A stretch of DNA of 64,000 bases from Tsukamurella asaccharolytica (GTDB lineage Bacteria > Actinomycetota > Actinomycetes > Mycobacteriales > Mycobacteriaceae). The translations under genes were made by a program, and so were the position numbers. A model generated the notes under the pieces. It ran no database searches. It saw only the letters and a list, made by a program, of their open reading frames with translations, and was not told the DNA's origin. Position 1 is the stretch's first letter. Every line of letters starts with the position of its first letter. The stretch is taken from contig NZ_VIGW01000010.1 in NCBI RefSeq assembly GCF_007858435.1, positions 39,217 to 103,216 of the forward strand. Direction: 5' to 3'. Shown here piece after piece: positions 55,062 to 62,807 of this stretch.

Positions 55062-56201
55062 ATGGCGGACTACGGCAGCTTCCAGGACGGGATCTACGCG
55101 GAGGGGCTGCTCGCGAAGCACCGTCACTTCCCGTACACCTTCGGCGATCTCGAGGCGCGCGCGAAGCAGGTGCTCGACCACGCCCTCTTCGACTACGTGC
55201 GCGGCGGCGCCGGCGACGAGACCACGCAGGACGCGAACGTCACCGAGCTGCGCCGCTACGGCTTCGTTCCCCGAATGCTCCGCGACCGGAGCGTGCGGGA
55301 CCTCTCGACCACCTTCCTCGGGGCCGAGCTCGACGCGCCGGTGATCCTCTGCCCCGTCGGGGTGAACGGGCTCGTCCACGACAACGGCGACCTCGAGGTG
55401 GCCCGGGCCGCCGCGACGCTGAACGTGGCCGCGATGTACTCGACGCTCTCGGAGGCGCCGCTGGAGGAGGTCGCCGACGCCCGCGGCGACTCCTTCGCCG
55501 CGTTCCAGCTGTACCCGACGAAGGACGACCAGCTGACCGACAGCCTGGTGCGACGGGCCGACAAGGCCGGTTTCGACGCGCTCACCATCACCCTCGACAC
55601 CGGCAGCCTGGGCTGGCGGCCGCGGGACCTGAGCAACGGCTACATCCCGTTCCTGCGCGGCCGCTGCCTCGCCAACTACCTCACCGATCCGCGGTTCATC
55701 GAGCTCTGCGGCGTCGAGAAGCCGCCGCCGCTGCACGCCGGGATCGTCTGGTCGTCGCTGTTCAGCAAGCCCACCTTCTCCTGGGAGGACGTGGCCCGCA
55801 TCCGCCGGCTCACCGACCTGCCGATCATCCTCAAGGGAATCTGCCACGCCGAGGACGCGCGCAAGGCCGCCACCGAGGGCGTCGACGCGATCGCCTGCTC
55901 GAACCACGGCGGCCGCCAGGCGAACGGCGGTCTGCCCGCGGTGAGCCACCTCGAGGGGGTCCTCGACGCGGGTCTGCCCGTCACCTTCGACAGCGGCGTC
56001 CGTGACGGCGTCGACGTGCTGCGGGTCGTGGGTCTCGGCGCGACCCTCGCGGGCATCGGCCGCCCGTACGTCTACGGGCTGACGCTGGGTGGCGCCGCGG
56101 GCGTCGAACACGTGCTCCGCTCGATGCTCGCCGAGGCGGACTTGACGATGGCCGCGGACTGCCTCACCTCGCTCGCCGATCTGCACGTCGTCAGGCGATG
56201 A
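55062..56201 (+). CDS. Lactate 2-monooxygenase-like FMN oxidase
   Basis: A 379-residue TIM-barrel flavoenzyme of the alpha-hydroxy-acid oxidase family. The active-site block SNHGGRQANGGLPA with the catalytic His-Gly-Gly-Arg, the FMN-phosphate site FDSGVRDGVDVLR with GIGRPYVYG, and YVRGGAGDETT at the N-terminus closely follow Mycobacterium smegmatis lactate 2-monooxygenase, which turns L-lactate into acetate and CO2. An oxidase or another 2-hydroxy acid as substrate remains possible. The ATG at 55062 fits the family's N-terminus. It forms a pair with the upstream hydrolase. Confidence 0.87.
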   Translation: MADYGSFQDGIYAEGLLAKHRHFPYTFGDLEARAKQVLDHALFDYVRGGAGDETTQDANVTELRRYGFVPRMLRDRSVRDLSTTFLGAELDAPVILCPVGVNGLVHDNGDLEVARAAATLNVAAMYSTLSEAPLEEVADARGDSFAAFQLYPTKDDQLTDSLVRRADKAGFDALTITLDTGSLGWRPRDLSNGYIPFLRGRCLANYLTDPRFIELCGVEKPPPLHAGIVWSSLFSKPTFSWEDVARIRRLTDLPIILKGICHAEDARKAATEGVDAIACSNHGGRQANGGLPAVSHLEGVLDAGLPVTFDSGVRDGVDVLRVVGLGATLAGIGRPYVYGLTLGGAAGVEHVLRSMLAEADLTMAADCLTSLADLHVVRR

Positions 56202-56329
56202 CGGGCGCCGGCTTCGACTGGTCCGGCTTCGAGGACGCGATCCGCGCGGAGCCGAGCCGGCCGTGAGATCCGCGTCGGACCAGGAGCTTCGGGGGTACTG
56301 GGCGGCCCGCGCGGAGTAGCGTCCTCGCA

Positions 56330-57508
56330 ATGACGTTCTCGACGTTGGCGCTGATCACGGCTCTGGGGCTGCTGGGCCCGTTGCTCGCCGCGAAGCGATC
56401 CTGGAACCTGCCCCTGATCCTGGGGCCGATGGTGGCGGGCGTGATCTTCGGTGCCACGGGCTTTCGGGTGCTGGACGCGACCGAGCCCACGTTCGCGTTC
56501 CTCGCCGACATCGGCTTCGCGATCGTCATGTTCGTCGCCGGTACGCACGTCCCGGTGCGCGATCCGGCGGTGCGGTCGGCGCTCGGCGCGGGCGCGGTGC
56601 GCGCCGCGGGCGTCGGCGTCATCGCCGCGGTCCTGGGTACGGCTCTGGCGGCGGCCTTCGGTACCGGGCACGCCGCGCTGTACGCGGTGATCATGGCCTC
56701 GTCGTCGGCGGCCGTGGTGCTGCCGATCATCAACGCCGGTCACCTCACCGGCAAGCCGGTGCTGGCGCTCACGGCCCAGGTCGCGATCGCGGACACCGTC
56801 TGCGTCGTCGCCCTGCCGCTGGTGATCGATCCGCCCACCGCGGGCCGGGCGGCCCTCGGGGCGCTCGCGGTGGGCGGTGCGGCGTTCGTCTTCTACTTGA
56901 TCCTGCGCTGGTCGGAGCGCAGCGGCGTGGGGGACCGGATCGAGGCGGTCTCGGAGGAGCGCGAGTTCGCGCTGCAGTTACGGGTCAGCCTGGTGGCGCT
57001 GTTCCTGCTGGCGGCGATCGCGACCACCATGCACGTCTCGGTGATGCTGGCCGGTTTCGCCCTGGGCCTGGCGGTCGCGGCGGTGGGGGAGCCGCGCCGG
57101 ATGGCGGCGCAGCTCTTCGCGCTCGGGGAGGGTTTCCTCGCGCCGCTCTTCTTCGTCTGGCTGGGTGCCCGAGTGAACCTGCGCGACCTCGTCGAGCACC
57201 CGTCGTTCATCCTGCTGGGGCTCGCGCTCGGCCTCGGCGCGATCGCGGCGCACGTGGCGATGCGGTTCGTCGGGCTCCCGGTGCCGCTGGGGGTGCTCGC
57301 GGCGGCGCAGATCGGCGTGCCCGTCGCGGCGGTCACCGTCGGGGAGCAGTTGCACCTGTTCGCCGCGGGCGAGGGCGCCGCCCTGATCCTCGGCGCCCTC
57401 GTCACGATCGGCGGCGCCGCGATCGCCGCCGGCCCCGCCGCTAACTCCGGAAGGACTGTTCCACCTGGGCCAGCGTCGCCCGGAGCGCGTCCGGCGCATC
57501 CGTCGTGA
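56330..57508 (+). CDS. Cation/proton antiporter (CPA2, Kef/NapA-like)
   Basis: A 392-residue membrane protein with about 12 helices. The family's unwound-helix region is seen in MASSSAAVVLPIINAG, and the ion-binding pair region in VAIADTVCVVALPL. No C-terminal TrkA-N or USP domain is present, so nucleotide gating is absent. Likely role is Na+ or K+/H+ exchange for pH or salt balance. The last 68 bases overlap the end of the convergent MetQ-like gene; the overlapped end encodes a Pro/Ala-rich tail. Confidence 0.87.
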   Translation: MTFSTLALITALGLLGPLLAAKRSWNLPLILGPMVAGVIFGATGFRVLDATEPTFAFLADIGFAIVMFVAGTHVPVRDPAVRSALGAGAVRAAGVGVIAAVLGTALAAAFGTGHAALYAVIMASSSAAVVLPIINAGHLTGKPVLALTAQVAIADTVCVVALPLVIDPPTAGRAALGALAVGGAAFVFYLILRWSERSGVGDRIEAVSEEREFALQLRVSLVALFLLAAIATTMHVSVMLAGFALGLAVAAVGEPRRMAAQLFALGEGFLAPLFFVWLGARVNLRDLVEHPSFILLGLALGLGAIAAHVAMRFVGLPVPLGVLAAAQIGVPVAAVTVGEQLHLFAAGEGAALILGALVTIGGAAIAAGPAANSGRTVPPGPASPGARPAHPS

Positions 57509-58310
57509 AGATCGCGGTATCGCCCGAGTCCTTCACGACGGCCTCGCGCACCCGCTGGTCGTGGTACAGCGCCGCGAGCGCCGTGTAGTCGCCGATGCGG
57601 GGATCGTTCTCCCGCGCGGCGAAGATGTTGACGTACTGCGCCAGATCGGGGCGGCGAGGATCGTCGGTGTAGATGGAGTCCTTGCTCGTCAGCCCCAGTT
57701 TCACCGCGAAGGTGTCGTCCACGAAACCGGCGTCCACGCTGTCGAGCGCCGGCCCGATCTGGGTGGGGTCCAGCGTCACGAGGTTCACCTTGGACCGCGC
57801 GCGGTCGACGTCGGCCAGCGAGGACTGCCAGGTGCCCGTGCCGTCACGGAAGGTCACCAGCCCGGCCGCCTTGAGGCTGAGCAGGGGGCGGATCTGGTTC
57901 GCGGGGTTGTCCGACAGGGCGATGGTGGCGCCCTGCGGCAGTGCGTCGATCGTGCGGTACCGCTTCGAGTACAGCTGCAGCGGGTAGATCTGGGTGGCCC
58001 CGACCGGGGTGAGCCGGACGGTGTTCTTGACGTTGTAGGCGGCGAGGTAGCGCACGTGCTGGAACTGGTTGAGGTCGATGGATTCGTCGGCGAGGGCGGG
58101 GTTCGGGGCGTTGTAGTCGGAGAAGGAGACGAGCTTCACGGTGTATCCGTGCTCTTTCGCGACGTCGGTGAACACCTTCCAGTGGGGTTTGCCGACGTCG
58201 ACCACCCCGAGCTTGATCTCGTTCGACGGGGCGTCGCTCGTGCAGGCGGTGGTGCCGACCGCGACGAGGGACAGCAGGACTGCGAGGAGGGCGGTAGCCG
58301 TTCGTTTCAC
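57441..58310 (-). CDS. MetQ/NlpA-family substrate-binding lipoprotein (orphan)
   Basis: A 289-residue methionine-type binding lipoprotein: signal peptide with lipobox ending TTAC (Cys23), then the NlpA domain (IKLGVVDVGKPHWKVFTDVA; ESIDLNQFQHVRYLAAYN; ATIALSDNPANQIRPLL). The start is a GTG with 65 bases to the upstream exonuclease gene in the same direction. The partner permease and ATPase genes (metI, metN) are not in the window, so it must act with an importer encoded elsewhere or bind a different ligand. Its 3' end overlaps the antiporter gene by 68 bases. Confidence 0.88.
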   Translation of the reverse strand: MKRTATALLAVLLSLVAVGTTACTSDAPSNEIKLGVVDVGKPHWKVFTDVAKEHGYTVKLVSFSDYNAPNPALADESIDLNQFQHVRYLAAYNVKNTVRLTPVGATQIYPLQLYSKRYRTIDALPQGATIALSDNPANQIRPLLSLKAAGLVTFRDGTGTWQSSLADVDRARSKVNLVTLDPTQIGPALDSVDAGFVDDTFAVKLGLTSKDSIYTDDPRRPDLAQYVNIFAARENDPRIGDYTALAALYHDQRVREAVVKDSGDTAIFTTDAPDALRATLAQVEQSFRS

Positions 58311-58375
58311 GAGGGCCCACTGTTCGGCACCGCGCTCCTCGCGGACAGGGTTGCGGTCACGGTGATCCCGCGCCC

Positions 58376-59245
58376 TCAGTCGCGTGCGTACTCCACGACG
58401 ACGGGGGCGTGGTCGGACAGCCGCTCGTCGGGCGAGGGCTCCTTGTCGACGGTGACGGACAGCGCGGCGCGCGCGAGGCGCGGGGTCGCGAGGTGGTGAT
58501 CGATGCGCCAGCCCACGTCCTTGGTGAAGGACTCGCCCGCCCAACTCCACCACGACAGCGGGCCGGGGCGGTCGCCGTGCAGGGCGCGCACCACGTCGAC
58601 GAGGCGCCGCGGGCCGAGCTGCGCGCCCAGCCATCGTCGCTCCTCGGGGAGGAAGCCCTCCATCTTCTGGGCCGGCCGCCAGTTCGTGACGTCGTGCGGC
58701 AGGTGCGCCAGGTTCAGGTCGCCCAGCAGCAGGAACTCCCGCCCGGCCGCGAGCGCCGCCCGGCGGTTGCGGTCGAGTTCGCGCGCGAAGGCCTCCAGGA
58801 AGCGCATCTTCCGGGCGTGCTTCGCGCCGCCGTCGGGGGTGTCCCGGAGGTTCCCGGGCCGCTGCAGGTGCACGGGAAGGCCGCCCTTGGGCAGGTAGAG
58901 GCAGGCGATCGTGAGGCCGGGCAGGTCGGCCTCGAGGTACCGGCCCTCGGTGGCGTACTCCCCGAGGCCGCGAGCGCGGGGCGGACGACTCGCCCAGCTC
59001 CGCACCTCCGACGGTGCCTCCCTGGTCAGGATCGCCACCCCGTTGCGGCCGGGGATAGACCCGCAGTCGACGGCCACGTGATAGCCGCGGAACGCGCCCA
59101 CCTCGGCGGGCGGGCAGCGCAACTCCTGCAGCGCCAGCACGTCGAGGCCGCGGCCCGCGAGCCAGGCGTCGAAGCCGCGCCGCCGCGACGCCCGGATCCC
59201 GTTGACGTTGAACGTGCCGACCCGCAGCGCGTCCGGTGCGGTCAG
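58376..59245 (-). CDS. xthA: Exodeoxyribonuclease III / AP endonuclease (CTG start)
   Basis: A 289-residue EEP-family nuclease of base-excision repair. Motifs are LRVGTFNVNGIRA (catalytic Asn), DVLALQELRCP (metal Glu), YLPKGGLPVHL (catalytic Tyr region), LLLGDLNLAHLPHDV (Asp/Asn) and the end block LSDHAPVVVEY (Asp-His). No ATG, GTG or TTG exists in frame near the N-terminus; the first GTG lies about 50 codons in and would delete two active-site motifs. A CTG at 59245, overlapping the upstream dehydrogenase stop as CTGA, gives a normal N-terminus and implies translational coupling. Confidence 0.9.
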   Translation of the reverse strand: MTAPDALRVGTFNVNGIRASRRRGFDAWLAGRGLDVLALQELRCPPAEVGAFRGYHVAVDCGSIPGRNGVAILTREAPSEVRSWASRPPRARGLGEYATEGRYLEADLPGLTIACLYLPKGGLPVHLQRPGNLRDTPDGGAKHARKMRFLEAFARELDRNRRAALAAGREFLLLGDLNLAHLPHDVTNWRPAQKMEGFLPEERRWLGAQLGPRRLVDVVRALHGDRPGPLSWWSWAGESFTKDVGWRIDHHLATPRLARAALSVTVDKEPSPDERLSDHAPVVVEYARD

Positions 59246-60408
59246 GGGGCGGTCGCCGTGCTCGACGGGTCGATGAGGATCTTGGCGTGCACCTCCGGGT
59301 CGCCGAGCGCGTCGAACGCGGTCGCCACGCCCTCGAGCCCGACGGTGCCCGTGACCAGTGGCTTCACGTCGACCTTGCCGTTGGCGATCATGTGCAGCGT
59401 GTCGTGGAACTCGCCCGGGTCGTAGCCGAAGGCGAACCGTAGGTCGATCTCCTTGTTGCCGGCGAGCGCGGGCATGATCTGGTCGGGCTCCATGCAGACG
59501 CCGACGACGATCACCCGGGTGCGCAGCGGCGCGGCCTCGATGATCGAGTTGATCATGCCGGGCACGCCCACGCACTCGAAGACCACGGGGCCGGACGGCA
59601 TCTCGCCGATCTTGTCCGCGAGCCGGAAGACGTGCCACCACGGCACCGGGCCGGGCACGAGGGTGAGCTTGTCCATGGTGCTCACGCCCAGCTTGAACAG
59701 GTCGGTGGCTTTGCGGATCTCGGTGCGGGGCTGCTTGTAGGCGTTCCAGGGCTCCTGCACGCGCGGGTCCACCACCACGTGCGCACCCATCTGCTTCGCG
59801 AGGGCGCGGCGGCCGGGGGAGAAGTCGCTGGCGATGATCTTCTTCGCGCCCGAGGCGCGCAACATCGCGATGACCGCGAGGCCGATGGGGCCGCAGCCGA
59901 TCACGATCGCCGTCTGCCCGCGGCCGACCTCGGCGCGGCGCACCGCGTGCCACGCCACGGCCATCGGCTCGGTCAGGGCGGCCTCCTCGTCGGACACCTT
60001 GCCGGGGACGGGCATCGTCATCGACTCCTGGACGAGAACCTGTTCGGCGTACGAGCCCGGGGAGCGCTCGGAGAGGCCGACGAGCTGCGGCTCGTTACCG
60101 ACCATGAGGGTCGGGAGGGCCACGACGCGGGTGCCCACCGGCCAGCGCTTGCGGCAGCCGGGCCCGTACTCCGCGACGGTGCCCACGAACTCGTGCCCCA
60201 TGACGACGCGCTGGTCGGTGCGCATGCAGTCGGGGTACCCGGCCTTCGCGGCGAGATCGGCGACGAGATCGGCGTGATGGCGGGCGTGCAGGTCCGAGCC
60301 GCAGATCCCGGTGCGGGTCACGTTCAGGAGCACCTGCCCGCGGGCGGGGCTCGGTGCGGGGAGTTCTTCGACGGTGAGGCGACCTTCGTTGACCACGACA
60401 GCTTTCAT
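59242..60408 (-). CDS. Zinc-binding alcohol dehydrogenase (MDR family)
   Basis: A 388-residue dehydrogenase. Catalytic zinc ligands are in GICGSDLHARHH and VMGHEFVG, and the nucleotide loop is VIGCGPIGLAVIAML with an Asp (IIASDFSP) that favours NAD. The usual structural Cys4 zinc loop is missing, as in threonine/sorbitol-type members. An extra segment (about residues 235-275) lengthens the substrate domain. The ATG at 60408 begins MKAVVVNEG, typical of the family. TATTCT lies 7 bases before the ATG, hinting at a leaderless mRNA. The exonuclease gene overlaps its end by four bases. Confidence 0.9.
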   Translation of the reverse strand: MKAVVVNEGRLTVEELPAPSPARGQVLLNVTRTGICGSDLHARHHADLVADLAAKAGYPDCMRTDQRVVMGHEFVGTVAEYGPGCRKRWPVGTRVVALPTLMVGNEPQLVGLSERSPGSYAEQVLVQESMTMPVPGKVSDEEAALTEPMAVAWHAVRRAEVGRGQTAIVIGCGPIGLAVIAMLRASGAKKIIASDFSPGRRALAKQMGAHVVVDPRVQEPWNAYKQPRTEIRKATDLFKLGVSTMDKLTLVPGPVPWWHVFRLADKIGEMPSGPVVFECVGVPGMINSIIEAAPLRTRVIVVGVCMEPDQIMPALAGNKEIDLRFAFGYDPGEFHDTLHMIANGKVDVKPLVTGTVGLEGVATAFDALGDPEVHAKILIDPSSTATAP

Positions 60409-60581
60409 ACGTTCGAGAATAATCCTTGCCCCCGACACATCCGGCCCCGCACCCGGCCGGTGCTCTGCGCCGCCTCACCCTCGGGCCCGGAACCCGGCGA
60501 CGGAGGGCTCGACCCCGCGCCTTGAGCACACGTCGATCCCATCCCTGGGCAGGATGCGCGTGGACCTGGTTCGATGATCGG

Positions 60582-61037
60582 GTGACCACATCGGATGAGA
60601 CCCGCATCGTTTCCGCCTCCCGTGACATCGCCGCGGCATCGGACGCCGTCTTCGGCCTGATCGCCGACCCGGCGCGCCAACCCGAGTGGGACGGCAACGA
60701 CAACCTCAGCGAGGCCGCGCCGGGCCAGCGGGTCCGCGCCGTGGGGGACGTCTTCACCACGACGCTCACCAACGGCCAGGTCCGCGAGAACCACATCACC
60801 GAGTTCGACGAGGGCCGGCTCATCGCCTGGACGCCCGCGCCTGTCGGCGAACCCGCCCCGGGTCACCTCTGGCGCTGGGAGCTCGCGCCGCTCGCGGACG
60901 GCGGTACCCGCGTCACCCACACCTACGACTGGACTGAGCTGCACGACGAGCAGCGGCTGCCGCGCGCCCGGGCGACGACCGCGGACCGCCTGGCCGCATC
61001 CGTCGACCGCCTCGCGGAGCGCGCTGAGTCCCGGTGA
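60582..61037 (+). CDS. SRPBCC-family protein
   Basis: A 151-residue helix-grip ligand-binding protein with the polyketide cyclase/AHSA1-like pattern IVSASRDIAAASDAVFGLIA, then ARQPEWDGNDN and a terminal helix (DRLAASVDRLAERA). Function unknown; likely binds a hydrophobic ligand. The GTG at 60582 is chosen because the first strand starts about ten residues later. Its stop overlaps the APC permease start as GTGA, so the two are translated together. Confidence 0.82.
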   Translation: MTTSDETRIVSASRDIAAASDAVFGLIADPARQPEWDGNDNLSEAAPGQRVRAVGDVFTTTLTNGQVRENHITEFDEGRLIAWTPAPVGEPAPGHLWRWELAPLADGGTRVTHTYDWTELHDEQRLPRARATTADRLAASVDRLAERAESR

Positions 61038-62278
61038 CCGAGCCTGCACTGCGCCGCTCGCTCGGCCTGGGAGACGCCGTCACGGTCGGCCTGAGCGCCA
61101 TGATCGGCGCGGGCGTCTTCGTCGTTTTCGCACCGGCCGCCGCGGCGGCGGGATCCGCGCTGTTCCTCGGCCTGGCGATCGCCGCACTGATCGCCTACTG
61201 CAACGCGAGCAGCTCCGCCCGCCTCGCCGCCCGCTACCCGCAGTCGGGCGGTACCTACGTCTACGGGCGCGAGCGCCTGGGCCCGTTCTGGGGGCACCTC
61301 GCCGGCTGGAGCTTCGTGGTCGGCAAGTCCGCGTCCTGCGCCGCGATGGCGCTCACCGTCGGGCACTACGCGTGGCCGGGCCAGGCCCACGCCGTCGCCG
61401 CGGGCGCGGTGGTCGCGCTGACCGCGCTCAACGTGGCGGGGGTGGAGCGCTCCGCGCGCGTCGCCCGGGTGGTCGTCGCGCTCGTGCTCGCAGTGCTGGT
61501 CGGCGTGGCCGTCGCCGCTGTCACGTCCGGCACGGCCGCGCCGTCCCGGATCGTCGACGGTGCCGCCGCGGGGCCGCTCGGCGTGCTGCAGGCGGCGGGC
61601 CTGCTGTTCTTCGCGTTCGCCGGGTACGCCCGCATCGCCACCCTGGGCGAGGAGGTGCGCGACCCCGAGCGCACGCTGCCGCGCGCGATCTTCCTGGCGC
61701 TCGGCGTCGCGCTCGGCGTGTACGCACTCGTCGGCGTCGTCCTGGTCGCGGTGCTGGGCATCGACGGGCTCGCCACATCGGGCGCGCCCGTCGCCGACGC
61801 GGCGCGCGCGGCGGGCTTCCCGGTGGCGCTGGTGACGGTGACGGCGTGCATCGCGGCGCTCGGCGCGCTGCTCGCGTTGCTGCTCGGCGTCTCCCGCACC
61901 GCTCTCGCGATGGCGCGCGACGGTCACCTACCGCGGGCGCTGGCGACCGTCGACGAGGCCCGCCGGGTGCCGGTCTACGCGGAGCTCGCGGTCGGCGCCG
62001 TCGTCACCGTCGTGGCGGCGACGGCCGATCTGGGCGCCGCCATCGGCTTCTCGTCCTTCGCGGTGCTCGTGTACTACGCCGTCGCCAACGCCTCCGCGTG
62101 GACCCTCGACGGTGCGGTGCGCTCCCGGATCGTCCCGGCTGTGGGACTGGTCGGCTGTCTCGTGGTGGCGCTGTCGCTGCCCGCGGGCTCGGTATCGGCG
62201 GGAGTCGTCGTGTTGGTGGCCGGAGCGCTCGCCTACACCGTGACCCGCTCTAACAGCCCGTCTGGTACAGCGCCTTGA
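61034..62278 (+). CDS. APC-family amino acid permease
   Basis: A 414-residue inner-membrane transporter with about 12 helices. The family's first unwound helix is VTVGLSAMIGAGVFVVFAPA, followed by YPQSGGTYVYGRERLGPFWG and the helix-6 region GLLFFAFAGYARIATLGEEV. These features fit uptake of a neutral amino acid or amine. The GTG start overlaps the SRPBCC stop. Its last 29 bases overlap the convergent DUF218 gene. Confidence 0.9.
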   Translation: MTEPALRRSLGLGDAVTVGLSAMIGAGVFVVFAPAAAAAGSALFLGLAIAALIAYCNASSSARLAARYPQSGGTYVYGRERLGPFWGHLAGWSFVVGKSASCAAMALTVGHYAWPGQAHAVAAGAVVALTALNVAGVERSARVARVVVALVLAVLVGVAVAAVTSGTAAPSRIVDGAAAGPLGVLQAAGLLFFAFAGYARIATLGEEVRDPERTLPRAIFLALGVALGVYALVGVVLVAVLGIDGLATSGAPVADAARAAGFPVALVTVTACIAALGALLALLLGVSRTALAMARDGHLPRALATVDEARRVPVYAELAVGAVVTVVAATADLGAAIGFSSFAVLVYYAVANASAWTLDGAVRSRIVPAVGLVGCLVVALSLPAGSVSAGVVVLVAGALAYTVTRSNSPSGTAP

Positions 62279-62807
62279 GCCAGCCGGCGCTCTGGTATCC
62301 CCAGCCGAAGACCGTCTCGGCGGCGCCCCGATCCTCAGGGAAGTCCGTCATCTGCATCTTCCTGCCGTAGCAGCGCTCCAGGATGAAGCGCGCGCGTTCG
62401 AGGTGCGCGGTGGTGGTCACGACGATGATGTCGTTCCAGCCGCGCGCGGCGGCGAGCCGCTGGACCTCCTGTGCCTCGCCGCGCGTGGTCCACGGCTGCG
62501 GTAGGAAGCAGGTGATGTTCACGCCGCTGATCGCCCGCGCGCACAGTTCCCGCATGCGAGCGTCCGTGACCCCGACCGAGTTCGACAGCACGACCTGCCG
62601 GGCCAGGCCGCGTTCGGCCAGCTGCAGCCCGTATTCGAACCGCTCGTAGGGGTTGCCGCCGAGCACCACGATCGCGTCCGCGCGCGAGAGGTCGCGGTCG
62701 ACCTGGGGCTGGAGGTACGCGCGGTCGATCGCGGTGCCGATGGCGGCGATGACCACGAGCGCGGCGGCGCACGCGACCAGGCGGCGCGCCCACCGCTGTC
62801 GACTCAC
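62250..62807 (-). CDS. DUF218 (YdcF/SanA-like) envelope protein
   Basis: A 185-residue protein with one N-terminal membrane anchor (about residues 8-28) and an extracytoplasmic DUF218 domain: ADAIVVLGGNPYERFEYGLQ, then VVLSNSVG and IIVVTTTAHLERARFILER. The domain is nucleotide-binding-like and is linked to envelope barrier function in SanA; the activity is unproven. The GTG at 62807 overlaps the stop of the upstream hydrolase gene as GTGA; a GTG four codons earlier is possible. Its 3' end overlaps the permease gene by 29 bases. Confidence 0.85.
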   Translation of the reverse strand: MSRQRWARRLVACAAALVVIAAIGTAIDRAYLQPQVDRDLSRADAIVVLGGNPYERFEYGLQLAERGLARQVVLSNSVGVTDARMRELCARAISGVNITCFLPQPWTTRGEAQEVQRLAAARGWNDIIVVTTTAHLERARFILERCYGRKMQMTDFPEDRGAAETVFGWGYQSAGWLKALYQTGC

